A stretch of DNA of 64,000 bases. It comes from Geminicoccaceae bacterium (GTDB lineage Bacteria; Pseudomonadota; Alphaproteobacteria; Geminicoccales; Geminicoccaceae). Below the pieces are notes generated by a model that was not told the DNA's origin, did no database searches, and saw nothing but the letters and a program-made list of their open reading frames with translations. Below, one piece after another: positions 16,637-25,946 of the stretch. The first letter of the stretch is position 1, and the number at the start of each line of letters is the position of its first letter. The position numbers and the translations under genes were made by a program. The DNA lies in NCBI GenBank assembly GCA_028285265.1, contig JANQPX010000021.1:1-64000 (forward strand), written 5' to 3'.

Positions 16637-17947
16637 TTAGTCCTTCGTCAAAAAGCGGTGGATGCTTTCTGCCGCATCACGCCCTTCGGCGACGGCCGTT
16701 ACGGTAAGATCGTCTCCACCTGACGCACAATCACCGGCCGCCCAGATACCGGAGACGCTGGTTCGACCTTCGGCATCGACGGCGACTTTTTTGCCGTCGA
16801 TGCCTAAGTCGAGGGGGCAATCCAGCGATTGACCGATAGCTTTCAACACCTGGTCGGCCTCCAGGGTCACGGTTTCACCCGTGTCTTCCAGACCGCCATT
16901 GACGGTCTGGGTATAGGCGAGTGTAATCGAGGCAACTGCACCATTGCCGTCGATCCGCACTGGTTGAAGATGATCGCGAATGGCCACGCCTTTCGCCGTT
17001 GCAAGGTCTTGCTCGTATCGGCTAGCGGGCATGGCGCCGCGTGATCGGCGATAAGCGATGGTGACGGTCTCAGCACCTAGAAGCTTGGCCTGAACGGCGG
17101 CATCGATCGCGGTCATGCCCCCACCGATCACCACGACATGCCTGCCGATGGGAATCGCACCTCGATCGTCTTGTCGGATGCGTGCGATGAAATCGACGGC
17201 ATCCTCGACGCCCAACAGTTTGTCGCCGTCAACACCGAGTCCATTGACGCCATCGAGGCCGATCGCAAGAAGGATGGCATCATGGCGACCCTGCAGTTGG
17301 GCAAGCGAAAGATCTGCGCCAAGCCGCTGGCCAGTCATTAGCTCGATGCCGCCGATACTGAGAAGCCAATCCAGTTCCTTCGCAGCGAAATCGTTCACTG
17401 TTTTGTAGGCGGCAATGCCATATTCGTTCAGGCCGCCGCCTTTCGGTCGAGCATCATAGAGCTCCACCTCATGGCCATAGAGTGCGAGACGATGGGCGGC
17501 CGCAAGGCCGGCAGGCCCAGCGCCAACCACGCCGATGGTCTTACCACTAGGTGAAGAGCGCTCGAACGGTTGGGCACCTGTGGCCATCACCGCATCGGTA
17601 GCATGGCGTTGCAAACGGCCAATCGCGACCGGTTGACCCTCAGCAACTTCGCGGACGCAAGCTTGTTCACAAAGGGTCTCGGTAGGGCACACGCGTGCGC
17701 ACATCCCGCCTAAGATGTTCTGCTTGAGAATCGTTTTACCTGCGGCACTCGGATGGCCGCTGGCGATGAGCCGGATGAACATCGGAACGTCGATTTGCGT
17801 CGGGCAGGCAGTAATGCAAGGTGCATCGTGACAAAAGTAGCACCGATCTGCGGCTACCAATGCTTCGTGCTCGGAGAGCGGCGGATGCAGATCCGAGAAG
17901 TTTTCCGCAATCGCCTCTGGTGGCAAGCGTCCGGCGTTGAGCGGCAT
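16637..17947 (-). CDS. preT: NAD-dependent dihydropyrimidine dehydrogenase, subunit PreT
   Basis: A 436-residue flavoprotein subunit that passes electrons from NAD(P)H to PreA. The N-terminal domain has the cysteine sets CYFCHDAPCITAC and CARVCPTETLCEQAC, which bind 4Fe-4S clusters as in glutamate synthase small subunits. Dinucleotide folds follow: GVVGAGPAGLAAAHRLA (FAD) and HVVVIGGGMTAIDAA (NAD). Near the C-terminus GIWAAGDCASG completes the FAD site. The start ATG at 17947 has only a weak ribosome binding site. It is the first gene of the preT-preA pair. A candidate RutR-type operator lies about 76 bases upstream. Confidence 0.95.
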   Translation of the reverse strand: MPLNAGRLPPEAIAENFSDLHPPLSEHEALVAADRCYFCHDAPCITACPTQIDVPMFIRLIASGHPSAAGKTILKQNILGGMCARVCPTETLCEQACVREVAEGQPVAIGRLQRHATDAVMATGAQPFERSSPSGKTIGVVGAGPAGLAAAHRLALYGHEVELYDARPKGGGLNEYGIAAYKTVNDFAAKELDWLLSIGGIELMTGQRLGADLSLAQLQGRHDAILLAIGLDGVNGLGVDGDKLLGVEDAVDFIARIRQDDRGAIPIGRHVVVIGGGMTAIDAAVQAKLLGAETVTIAYRRSRGAMPASRYEQDLATAKGVAIRDHLQPVRIDGNGAVASITLAYTQTVNGGLEDTGETVTLEADQVLKAIGQSLDCPLDLGIDGKKVAVDAEGRTSVSGIWAAGDCASGGDDLTVTAVAEGRDAAESIHRFLTKD

Positions 17948-18022
17948 AAGGCGTCTCAGGGCTTGGTGGACAATGTCCCGTTATCTAGGCAGTTTTTTGA
18001 ATTTTTATCAATTGGAAAAACT

Positions 18023-18038
18023 TTGACCGAATGATGAA
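18023..18038. promoter_or_regulatory. Candidate RutR-type operator upstream of preT
   Basis: TTGACCG-AA-TGATGAA matches 11 of 14 specified positions of the RutR consensus TTGACCA-NN-TGGTCAA, with the left half nearly perfect. It lies 76 bases before the preT start in an AT-rich promoter-like stretch. Confidence 0.4.
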
Positions 18039-18147
18039 AAATTTGCCGTGGCGCTTCACCAAGTATTTTCGAAGCCGGTCGATCGATCCGTTAGGTTCTA
18101 TTGAGGCTTGCGGTGCATGGTACGGGGGGGACGAAGGGAAGAGTGAC

Positions 18148-19011
18148 CTATTTGAGGTTGCGCTGTTTCTCGATTCGATCGTAGGCAGCGTTAATGGCAG
18201 CGAGTCGGCCATTGGCCCGATTGATAAACTCGTTAGGTAGGCCTTTTGCCATCAGTTGATCAGGATGTAGTTCGCGGACGAGATTGCGATAGGCTTTCTT
18301 GATGTCGGCATCCGACATGGTGCGAGAGACGCCCAAGACCTTATAAGGGTCTTCGTCGCGCGTCGAAGGGCGATCAACAGCACTGAAGGTGGTGCGAAGC
18401 TGCTCAAATTTGGCCTGATCGAAACCGAAGATCGAGGCAACCTCCCGCAAAAACTCAATTTCCCCGGTCTTGAGGTCGCCGTCGGCCCGCGCGACTTCGA
18501 AGAGGCCGATGAGCAGTTCTTCCAGCATGACGGGATCGCGCCCGAATAGCGCTGCGATCTGGCGCGCATAGGGCTCAAACCCTTCGGCAGACGCTTTGGC
18601 CTGGTCGTAAATCTGAGCGACGCCGCCGACTTCCTGTTCGCTGAACTTGAAGCGCTGTTTAAACGCGTCGACCTCATCCCGGGTCACTTGGCCATCAGCT
18701 TTGGCCAGCTTTGCACCAAGCACAATGATCGCTGTCGCAAAGGCAATCCGTCGTGTTGCGGTCGGATCGTCAAAGATCGGCTTGGCCCCGGGAGCGTGTG
18801 ATCGGCTGGAAGCTCTACTACGTTTTCGTCGCCGATCTCGTCGCTCGCCAGCACGGTAGCGATCGATCAGATAGCCGGCGAGAGCACCAATGATGCCGCC
18901 GATCGTGCCTGCCAGTACATAGCCGAGAACAAAGCCGGCAATCGGGCCAACAATAGAAAACACGCCTGGTCGCCAAAGACTACTCATGGCCCAGGATGCT
19001 GCCGTCATCAT
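18148..19011 (-). CDS. DjlA-like protein (membrane anchor, TerB-like domain and J domain)
   Basis: A 287-residue co-chaperone-like protein. The N-terminus is a glycine-rich transmembrane segment (IAGFVLGYVLAGTIGG, about residues 19-45) followed by a basic stretch. Residues 80-205 form a TerB-like helical domain (KADGQVTRDEVDAF, RADGDLKTGEIEFL). Residues 222-285 are a J domain with the HPD motif in LVRELHPDQLM, which stimulates DnaK. This matches membrane-anchored DjlA. ATG 19011 is chosen because GGAG lies five bases upstream. It is the upstream neighbour of preT on the same strand with 200 bases between, so it is probably a separate transcript. Confidence 0.9.
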   Translation of the reverse strand: MMTAASWAMSSLWRPGVFSIVGPIAGFVLGYVLAGTIGGIIGALAGYLIDRYRAGERRDRRRKRSRASSRSHAPGAKPIFDDPTATRRIAFATAIIVLGAKLAKADGQVTRDEVDAFKQRFKFSEQEVGGVAQIYDQAKASAEGFEPYARQIAALFGRDPVMLEELLIGLFEVARADGDLKTGEIEFLREVASIFGFDQAKFEQLRTTFSAVDRPSTRDEDPYKVLGVSRTMSDADIKKAYRNLVRELHPDQLMAKGLPNEFINRANGRLAAINAAYDRIEKQRNLK

Positions 19012-19260
19012 GCCAACTCCAATACCTCGAGTGCTCGATCCAACCAAAATCCACACCTCGCCATCGTGTTATAATGTCGGATGGCACCGCATGATTGGTT
19101 AATCGGCGTCGAGGCATACTAAACTGCGCTGGCGATGATGAGTGGGATGCCGCTTGCGTCTCGCGGTAACGTCGTTGTCAGGCCGGGCCTGGAGCGTATC
19201 GCATGCCAACAGGCTTGTTGCGATGGTCGCGCCGTCAGGCGTCGATGCCGACCTGTGGCA

Positions 19261-19647
19261 TCAGCCAAGGCGCTTGTTCTGCGTGCTATGATCACGTCTG
19301 GGCTGAGCGCGAAGCGCCGCAGCATAGGCTTCCTTTGCCCATCGACATAGTGTGTCAGGTGCGTCGAGCGCGTCTGGCGGCGCCTCACAATAGTTCATGG
19401 TGGCGGAATTGCCCTTTTGGCCGACATAGGAAAAAGGAGCGAGCCCGAGGGCGTCGTATTGAGGGCGGTTGACCTGGTCGACTTTAAAGTAAAGCGTATC
19501 CCACACGATCAAGGCGAACATGGCGTCGTGCAAGAATAGCCCGTGCCCGCCGAACATGCGTTTAGCAGTCACCGGGCCAAGCGGCTGCAAGCTCTCGGCC
19601 ACAAAGTGGACGAACTCGCTCTCGACGCGATGATTCATGCCCGCCAT
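19261..19647 (-). CDS. TfoX N-terminal domain protein
   Basis: A 128-residue protein matching the N-terminal domain of TfoX/Sxy, with KRMFGGHGLF and the following strand pattern LIVWDTLYFKVD. The C-terminal TfoX domain is absent, which is common for stand-alone members. Full TfoX proteins influence competence genes in some gammaproteobacteria; the role of single-domain proteins is unknown. Start ATG 19647 has GGAGAG five bases upstream. It stands alone. Confidence 0.85.
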   Translation of the reverse strand: MAGMNHRVESEFVHFVAESLQPLGPVTAKRMFGGHGLFLHDAMFALIVWDTLYFKVDQVNRPQYDALGLAPFSYVGQKGNSATMNYCEAPPDALDAPDTLCRWAKEAYAAALRAQPRRDHSTQNKRLG

Positions 19648-19877
19648 CGATGCTCTCCGGTCAATCATGCCTAATTGGGCACACAGCCGTTAGCCGACAA
19701 TGTGTTCAAGAGGTCTTTGGAAAGACGATATCGCCTCCGCGGAACATAGCGTTTTGGTATGACATAATCGAGAGTTTGTGGATAATTTTTGGGATATTTT
19801 TCGAGAAGGCATCAATGTGTTCGCGTTTTGGGGCCGAAGAGGCCCGCATCGCCGCGATTTGGCTCGAAAAGGCCGCC

Positions 19878-20546
19878 TTAGAAAAACCGGCGTCGAATCT
19901 GAGCGATCACCAGATCGAACATCTCAACGGTCAGCCTGCCGGTGTTCACGTTGTAGCGAGAACAATGATAGCTAGGACAAAGTGCCCGTCCGTCGGGCAG
20001 GTCGTGCACGGCACCATGAACAAATGGATAGATTTTAGCGGAAAGGTCCAACGCCCGCAGTGTCGAGCCATGCGCGATGCCGCCGAGTGGCATGATGACG
20101 GTCGGTGTGGTGCCTTCGTTGATCTCCGCATTCAAGAAGGGACGGCAGGCATTGATCTCGGCCCCGACAGGTTTGTTGGCAGGTGGGACGCAGCGCACCG
20201 CGTTTGTGATGCGACAATCGATGAGTTGGAGACCGTCGTCTGGTCTCTTGTCAAACTCGCCAGCCGCAAAGCCGTGACGGATGAGCGCGGGATAGAGAAC
20301 ATCACCGGCATAATCACCGGTGAAGGGGCGTCCTGTCCGGTTGGCACCGCGCAATCCTGGCGCGAGACCGACGATAAGAAAGCGAGCGTCAGCTGGCCCG
20401 AACGAAGAAACCGGCGCATTATGCCAGTCTGGAAAGGCTTCGATCTGCTCGTTGCGGAAGTCGGCCAGTCGCGGGCAGCGTTGACAGTTCGAGTCGGGGG
20501 GCTGGCGCAATGTCACATGCGCCAGCGTGCTTCCCTCGGCAATCAC
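19878..20546 (-). CDS. Uracil-DNA glycosylase, family 5 (UdgB-like)
   Basis: A 222-residue DNA repair glycosylase that removes uracil and other deaminated bases. CQRCPRL supplies two iron-sulfur cysteines, with further Cys at AVRC and INAC. GLAPGLRGANRTGRPFTGD is the motif A region typical of type 5 enzymes, where no catalytic Asp/Asn of family 1 type is present. CPSYHCSRYNVNTGRLT is the C-terminal motif contacting DNA. The start is GTG 20546, 14 bases after the stop of the NYN gene, so both probably lie on one transcript. The ribosome binding site is weak. Confidence 0.9.
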   Translation of the reverse strand: MIAEGSTLAHVTLRQPPDSNCQRCPRLADFRNEQIEAFPDWHNAPVSSFGPADARFLIVGLAPGLRGANRTGRPFTGDYAGDVLYPALIRHGFAAGEFDKRPDDGLQLIDCRITNAVRCVPPANKPVGAEINACRPFLNAEINEGTTPTVIMPLGGIAHGSTLRALDLSAKIYPFVHGAVHDLPDGRALCPSYHCSRYNVNTGRLTVEMFDLVIAQIRRRFF

Positions 20547-20560
20547 AATCGATCGAGCCG

Positions 20561-21202
20561 TCAGGCTGGCTCGAAGTAGCGATCATCCTCATCGTCACCA
20601 TCAGCGATCTCGCCGTCCATTTCGGGAGCAGGAGCCATTGATGGGCCGGCACGGTGCTCGCGCGCGATAAACGGTGCGAGGTCCTGGAGTTCCAAGAATG
20701 TGTCGGCTTGACGACGCAACTCATCAGCAATCATCGGCGGCTGAGTTTTGATCGTGCTCACAACGGTGACACGAAGGCCACGGCGCTGAAGGGCTTCGGA
20801 GAGCCTGCGGAAATCACCATCGCCAGAGAACAACACGATATGATCAAGATTCTCCGCCATCTCCATTGCGTCGACGGCAAGCTCGATATCCATGTTCCCT
20901 TTAAATTTACGCCGTCCCGATGCATCCGTGAACTCTTTCAGCGGTTTGGTGACCACGGAATAGCCATTGTAGTCGAGCCAATCGACCAAAGGACGAATCG
21001 GCGAGTATTCCTGATCATCGAGAAGCGCGGTGTAGTAGCATGCGCGCACTAAGCGAGCGCAGCTGGCAAAAGTGTCCAGCAATAGCCGGTAGTCGATATC
21101 GAAGCCTAATGCACGGGCGGACTGATAGAGGTTTGCACCATCGATCATGATCGCGAATCGATCATCCTCATGCAAAATATCTTCGAGAAGGGGGCAATCC
21201 AT
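20561..21202 (-). CDS. LabA-like NYN-domain protein
   Basis: A 213-residue protein with a NYN (PIN-like) nuclease domain. Conserved acidic residues appear in AIMIDGANLYQSA, KGNMDIELAVDAM and VLFSGDGDFRRLSEAL, matching the metal-binding site of LabA/DUF88 proteins, which are predicted ribonucleases. The C-terminal 40 residues are acidic and probably disordered. ATG 21202 has GGAGG upstream; the open frame extends to 21271 without support. Nothing in it indicates the RNA target. It precedes the uracil-DNA glycosylase gene. Confidence 0.9.
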   Translation of the reverse strand: MDCPLLEDILHEDDRFAIMIDGANLYQSARALGFDIDYRLLLDTFASCARLVRACYYTALLDDQEYSPIRPLVDWLDYNGYSVVTKPLKEFTDASGRRKFKGNMDIELAVDAMEMAENLDHIVLFSGDGDFRRLSEALQRRGLRVTVVSTIKTQPPMIADELRRQADTFLELQDLAPFIAREHRAGPSMAPAPEMDGEIADGDDEDDRYFEPA

Positions 21203-21671
21203 TTCGTTTCGAACCTCCGATTCGAATAAACCGGCGTTCGAGCCGGCACGGTAAGCACAACGTGTCTGCAATCTCCTCTGATTGGCAGAACCTCGTAAAT
21301 GATCAATTGCCGCTGGCGTGACAAGCCGCTATTGCCGAAAATATGTCACATACCGAACCGACGGCTGCAGTTTCTTTTGCTGAAACTGTGAATAGCACTA
21401 GCTGCAGTTAATCCGAGAATACTTCATAAGTTGCGACGAGCGCAACCCTCGCGTCAGATTAGAGGTATTTTCCCAGATCAGGCCTTAATATTTCTTGAAC
21501 AGCTTGCGCTCTGGTAGCACATACCATACTAGAATCCGCACATCGAGGGCAGGTGCGACTTGATCGCGCAGCCTATAGCTTGTCGTTTGTCGAACCGGTT
21601 GTTGCTAAGGCCATGTGGCCGATGTAACAATCAAGTCTGTAGTTATATATAGCCCATTGGAGACGTTCTGA
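21203..21671. other. Divergent intergenic region between NYN and rpoZ genes
   Basis: No gene is seen. It must hold the promoters of both flanking transcripts. A small hairpin, CAGTTTC/GAAACTG (21368-21388), is present, without a T-run. Confidence 0.5.
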
Positions 21672-22067
21672 ATGGCCCGCATCACAGTCGAAGACTGCGT
21701 GATCAAGGTTCCCAATCGTTTCGACCTTGTCATGCTCTCGGCACAGCGTGCTCGCGATATTTCCGCTGGAGCACCTCTTACTGTCGATCGCGACAATGAT
21801 AAAAACCCGGTGGTCGCACTTCGTGAGATCGCTGATGAGACAGTCGACCTCGACCATCTTCGCTATGAGCTTATCCACGGTCTGCGTCGCCATGTGCAGA
21901 TCAATGATCAGCCCGAGGAAGAAGAGGGCGATGATATGGTACTCGGCTTTCATAGCCCAACGATCGATGACGGTGGATTGTCTGCGCCGGTCGACCCGAT
22001 GATGGAGCAGACGACGACGGTGGCGGAAGCAGGATCCTTTGCTGACGAACCACCGGTGGATGATTAA
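21672..22067 (+). CDS. rpoZ: RNA polymerase omega subunit
   Basis: A 131-residue protein. The first 60 residues are the omega fold ([38 protein letters not shown]), which helps assemble RNA polymerase and in many bacteria forms part of a ppGpp site. The remaining residues are an acidic tail, common in alphaproteobacterial omega. ATG 21672 has TTGGAGA upstream. It lies 24 bases before the rsh gene, a conserved pairing linking the polymerase subunit with the alarmone enzyme. Confidence 0.97.
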   Translation: MARITVEDCVIKVPNRFDLVMLSAQRARDISAGAPLTVDRDNDKNPVVALREIADETVDLDHLRYELIHGLRRHVQINDQPEEEEGDDMVLGFHSPTIDDGGLSAPVDPMMEQTTTVAEAGSFADEPPVDD

Positions 22068-22091
22068 CCCTTAGAGGTAGCAGGCCGAACC

Positions 22092-24332
22092 TTGGAAACG
22101 GTACAGCAACCGCTTTCCACCGAAGTGCCAGCCGGTGTGACGCCGGCGAAAAAATCGTCGCGTCGCAAGATCATGCGCCAGTTCGAATTGGTCGAACTGG
22201 TTCGTGGCTACGATGGCAATGCCGATGAAGATCTTCTGAATCGTGCTTATGTCTTCGCCATGAAGGCGCATGGCTCTCAAGTCCGTGCGTCAGGCGACCT
22301 GTATTTTTCCCACCCCGTCGAAGTCGCCGGTATCCTTGCCAATATGCGGCTCGACAGTGCCTCGATAGCAACGGCGCTTCTCCATGACACAGTTGAAGAC
22401 ACCTCGGCGACGATCGAGGAGATTGAGACACTTTTCGGTGTCGATATTGCGCGTCTCGTCGATGGCGTGACGAAGCTTACGAAGCTCGAGTTGCAGTCGG
22501 TTGAGAACGCGCAGGCCGAGAATTTTAGGAAACTTCTGCTCGCGATGTCCGACGACATCCGTGTGCTCATGGTCAAGCTTGCCGACCGTCTGCACAACAT
22601 GCGGACCCTGCAATATATCAAAAAGCCGGAAAAGCGGCGCCGCATTGCCAGCGAAACCCAGGAGATCTATGCGCCGCTAGCCGAGCGTATTGGCATGCAG
22701 GCGATGAAGGACGAACTCGATGATCTCGCTTTTGCCACCCTTTGGCCGGATGCGAGAGAATCCGTCCTCAATCGCCTAGGCCAGCTCAGAAAGCATGACA
22801 CCGATCTGATTGATCGGATTGTGACGGAATTGATCGCTACACTGACCGAAGCTGGCCTTGAGGTCGAGATCACCGGACGCGAAAAGTCCCCACTCTCGAT
22901 CTGGCGGAAAATGAAGCGGAAGAACATCAGCTTCGAAGAATTGTCAGATATTATGGCGTTCCGGATTCTCGTCGATACCGTGCCCAATTGCTACGCGGCA
23001 CTTGGCGTAATCCATGGTCATTATGCGATGGTGCCTGAGCGTTTCAAAGACTTCATCAGCACACCGAAACCCAATGGGTATCGCTCGCTGCACACCACGA
23101 TTTTTGGTCCAGAGCAGCGTCGCATCGAAGTGCAGATCCGTACGAGCGAGATGCATGAGATCTCCGAGCTTGGTGTTGCTGCTCACTGGGCGTACAAGCA
23201 AGAACGTAGGCTTACCGACGGACGGCAATATCGTTGGATCCGTGGCCTTTTGGAGATTTTGGAACATGCCGCGGGACCCGAGGAGTTTCTCGAAAATACG
23301 AAGCTCGAGATGTTCCAGGACCAAGTGTTCTGCTTCACCCCTAAGGGGGAGCTGATCTCAATGCCGCGCGGTGCGACGCCGGTCGACTTTGCCTATGCGG
23401 TGCATTCCGAGGTCGGTGATGCCGTCGTCGGGGCCAAGGTTAATGGTCGGTTGGTGCCGCTGAGGACCCGACTTGATAATGGCGACCAGGTCGAGATCAT
23501 CACTGGCAAGGGAGCGGGGCCGTCGCCAGCTTGGGAACGCTTCGTCGTCACTGGTAAAGCGCGTAGTCAAATCCGACGGCATCTTCGGAGTCGTCAACAA
23601 AAGGACTACATTGATCACGGTCGCGACATGCTGCAAGGGGCAGCCCGTCGCGAGCGGTTGGAGGTCGGCGAACAGCAGCTAAGACAGGTGCTCACTGGCT
23701 TTGAACAGACGTCAGTCGACGACCTATTGGCCGCGATAGGTGAGGGCACACTAAGGCCTAGGGTCGTTCTGGAAGCGCTCCGTCGAAGCCAGCGTGTGGC
23801 CAAGACCATTGAAGGCGAAAGCGCAGAGAAGAAGATTATTGAGCTTCGCCGACCCCGTCCTCAGCCGGTGCCTGACGGCCGCGAAACGATGATCTCTGGT
23901 CTACCATCAGGGATGGCGATCAGCTTCGCCGGATGTTGTCGACCAATTCCAGGTGACAAAATCATCGGCTTGGTACGTACAGGGCGGGCCGTTGCCATTC
24001 ATAAGAGTGACTGCGCTACCTTGTCGCGCCATGCCGACGATAACTCTGACCGCTGGCTCGATCTTGCCTGGAACGCCGATTGTACTGAGGCCAAGGCCGT
24101 CGCTCGTATCCGTGTTCTGAGCCGACACAAGCCTGGTAGTCTTGGTCTATCAAGCACGACGATAGGAAAACATGGTGGCAATATTACCGACATCAGGTTC
24201 GGTGCCAAAACACCTGATGTGTTTGAGGTGATTATCGATATTGAGGTCAAGCACACCGAACAGCTCGACGTCATCGTTGCGAATTTACGCGCCATCGAAG
24301 TCGTGGAGTCGGTCGAGCGAGTTGAGGGCTGA
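22092..24332 (+). CDS. rsh: Bifunctional (p)ppGpp synthetase/hydrolase (Rsh)
   Basis: A 746-residue RelA/SpoT homologue that makes and degrades the stringent-response alarmone. Domains in order: HD hydrolase with YFSHPVEVAG and ALLHDTVEDT (about residues 70-105), synthetase with RFKDFISTPKPNGYRSLHT (about 318-336), TGS (FCFTPKGELISMPRGATPVD, about 413-430), a helical region, and a C-terminal ACT domain (KPGSLGLSSTTIGKHGGNI, about 679). Both catalytic halves look intact. The start is uncertain: TTG 22092 opens the frame after rpoZ, while ATG 22173 matches where most alphaproteobacterial homologues begin. Probably co-transcribed with rpoZ. Confidence 0.95.
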   Translation: METVQQPLSTEVPAGVTPAKKSSRRKIMRQFELVELVRGYDGNADEDLLNRAYVFAMKAHGSQVRASGDLYFSHPVEVAGILANMRLDSASIATALLHDTVEDTSATIEEIETLFGVDIARLVDGVTKLTKLELQSVENAQAENFRKLLLAMSDDIRVLMVKLADRLHNMRTLQYIKKPEKRRRIASETQEIYAPLAERIGMQAMKDELDDLAFATLWPDARESVLNRLGQLRKHDTDLIDRIVTELIATLTEAGLEVEITGREKSPLSIWRKMKRKNISFEELSDIMAFRILVDTVPNCYAALGVIHGHYAMVPERFKDFISTPKPNGYRSLHTTIFGPEQRRIEVQIRTSEMHEISELGVAAHWAYKQERRLTDGRQYRWIRGLLEILEHAAGPEEFLENTKLEMFQDQVFCFTPKGELISMPRGATPVDFAYAVHSEVGDAVVGAKVNGRLVPLRTRLDNGDQVEIITGKGAGPSPAWERFVVTGKARSQIRRHLRSRQQKDYIDHGRDMLQGAARRERLEVGEQQLRQVLTGFEQTSVDDLLAAIGEGTLRPRVVLEALRRSQRVAKTIEGESAEKKIIELRRPRPQPVPDGRETMISGLPSGMAISFAGCCRPIPGDKIIGLVRTGRAVAIHKSDCATLSRHADDNSDRWLDLAWNADCTEAKAVARIRVLSRHKPGSLGLSSTTIGKHGGNITDIRFGAKTPDVFEVIIDIEVKHTEQLDVIVANLRAIEVVESVERVEG

Positions 24333-24643
24333 CGAGGTTCCTCGCGTGAGCCCAAACGTTGCCGCGATGTTCCATAAGGGGCAACGACGCATTCCAACTC
24401 TTTGAACGTTCAGATCTTTGTGCCTGTAGATTTTGTTTCTGCACCTTTTTTCTCTTAAAGGTGTCGTTCCGGGCTGGCCAGCGCTTCCTTCACACGTCAC
24501 CTTAGAAAAGAGAGGGTAAGGCCTGAAAAGGGTCAACCCACCCCAAGAGGCGGGAGTCATGACCGGTTTTTTCTCACGATCCCAAAAAGTTTTTGCCGCC
24601 GGTCATTGAAGTTTAAGAAATATAATCGATAACAGAGGGCGCT
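24333..24643. other. Intergenic stretch after rsh
   Basis: No gene seen. CACCTTT (24442-24448) and AAAGGTG (24457-24463) can form a weak hairpin that might end the rsh transcript. Confidence 0.45.
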
Positions 24644-25306
24644 GTGTTTGGTCGAAAGAAAGAACTCCCCCTTTGGATGCGCCTCAAGAGCTGGCTATGG
24701 CCAGACATGGGGTGGCGTCGCCTTGGCGTCTATCTCCTGAAGAGATTGACCCGACTATCTGGCACGCCCTATAGCATCGCTTGTGGGTTCGCTTGCGGCT
24801 CGGCCATGTCATTCACGCCATTTGTTGGTTTCCACATTGCCCTCAGTATGTTGTTGGCCTGGCTTTTGCGCGGCCATTTGATCGCTGCTGCTGTGGGTAC
24901 GGTGGTCGGTAACCCTTGGACTTTCCCCTTCATCTGGTTGGCCACCTACAAGGTGGGCCAGATGTTGCTTGGAAGTGCCGAGGCGGCACCTTGGCCAGCT
25001 GTTACTATGTTTAAGCATGTGGTGACGGATTTCGGCGAACTCATCTGGCCGACGCTGACGGGCGAGAATACTTGGGATGCCCTCAAGCAGGTCATGGTCG
25101 ATGTTCGAGCCTTGATCTGGCCGATGTTTATCGGCAGCATCCCCCTTGCGGTGATCGCATGGATCGTAAGCTATCTGCCCCTGGCCAAGGCCATCGACGC
25201 CTTTCAAAAAGCAAGGGAGAGGCGGCGGCAGTTATGTGCAGCGCGCCGCGGGCATGAACTCTCGCTCCCTGCGCGTGCCGCCAACCCGAAGAGCTGTGTA
25301 AGCTAG
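24644..25306 (+). CDS. DUF2062 membrane protein
   Basis: A 220-residue inner-membrane protein of the DUF2062 family, identified by SGTPYSIACGFACGSAMSF, TPFVGFHIALSMLLAWLLRG and VVGNPWTFPFIWLATYKVG. Three to four transmembrane helices are expected at about residues 50-75, 80-110 and 165-185. Function is unknown. The start is GTG 24644, with GAGGGC upstream. In alphaproteobacteria this family often sits between rsh and acpS, as here, so the position is conserved rather than accidental. Confidence 0.9.
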   Translation: MFGRKKELPLWMRLKSWLWPDMGWRRLGVYLLKRLTRLSGTPYSIACGFACGSAMSFTPFVGFHIALSMLLAWLLRGHLIAAAVGTVVGNPWTFPFIWLATYKVGQMLLGSAEAAPWPAVTMFKHVVTDFGELIWPTLTGENTWDALKQVMVDVRALIWPMFIGSIPLAVIAWIVSYLPLAKAIDAFQKARERRRQLCAARRGHELSLPARAANPKSCVS

Positions 25307-25360
25307 CGCTGCCGCTGCTTCTGGGAGACGGAGCCGTCACGGAGCTCAAGGGGGCGCTGA

Positions 25361-25786
25361 ATGATTTTGGGCGTTGGTACTGATCTCATCGATATTCGAC
25401 GTATCGAGAGCACGATTAAGCGATTTGGTGACCGCTTTCTTGAACGGATCTTTACGCCGAAGGAGCGGGAGCTTGCCGAGCGCCGCTCTTCACCAGCAGC
25501 TGCCTTCGCGCAGCGTTATGCCGCTAAAGAGGCCTGTGCTAAGGCACTTGGCACAGGGTTCCGAGAAAGTGTGTTTTGGAGGGATATCGGCGTTGATAAC
25601 TGGCCAAGTGGACAGCCCTATCTGCGTCTGAAGGGTGGCGCTGCACGCCGTCTCGATGCACTCGTTCCGGTGGGGCGTGTCGCCCGGATCGATCTCAGCC
25701 TCACCGATGAGCCGCCTTATGCACATGCCATGGTGATTATCAGTGCCGATACACAAGAAGAAAATGCGCTCAGGCGTCCGCTTTGA
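25361..25786 (+). CDS. acpS: Holo-[acyl-carrier-protein] synthase
   Basis: A 141-residue enzyme that moves 4'-phosphopantetheine from CoA to acyl carrier protein, activating fatty acid synthesis. [15 protein letters not shown] holds the metal-binding Asp, and [18 protein letters not shown] holds the conserved KEA motif. Length is normal for AcpS. ATG 25361 follows the DUF2062 stop by 54 bases. It belongs to the acpS-lepB-rnc block. Confidence 0.96.
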   Translation: MILGVGTDLIDIRRIESTIKRFGDRFLERIFTPKERELAERRSSPAAAFAQRYAAKEACAKALGTGFRESVFWRDIGVDNWPSGQPYLRLKGGAARRLDALVPVGRVARIDLSLTDEPPYAHAMVIISADTQEENALRRPL

Positions 25787-25946
25787 CCGATTCTTGCCTC
25801 CTTCACCTTTACCTTGATTGGCAGCTTGGCTAGTGTCGGCCACGCGTCAACAGCGTCCTCCTCTTGCTCCAACTGTAGGTTAGTGTAGTACGGTCCTTCG
25901 ACGCGCATTGGACGTCACTCGCGCACCTGCCTAATGAGTTTGAATA

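Noticed and set aside
21368..21388. Hairpin CAGTTTC/GAAACTG as a terminator or small RNA
   Set aside because: Short stem with no T-run, and no gene on either strand that should end there.
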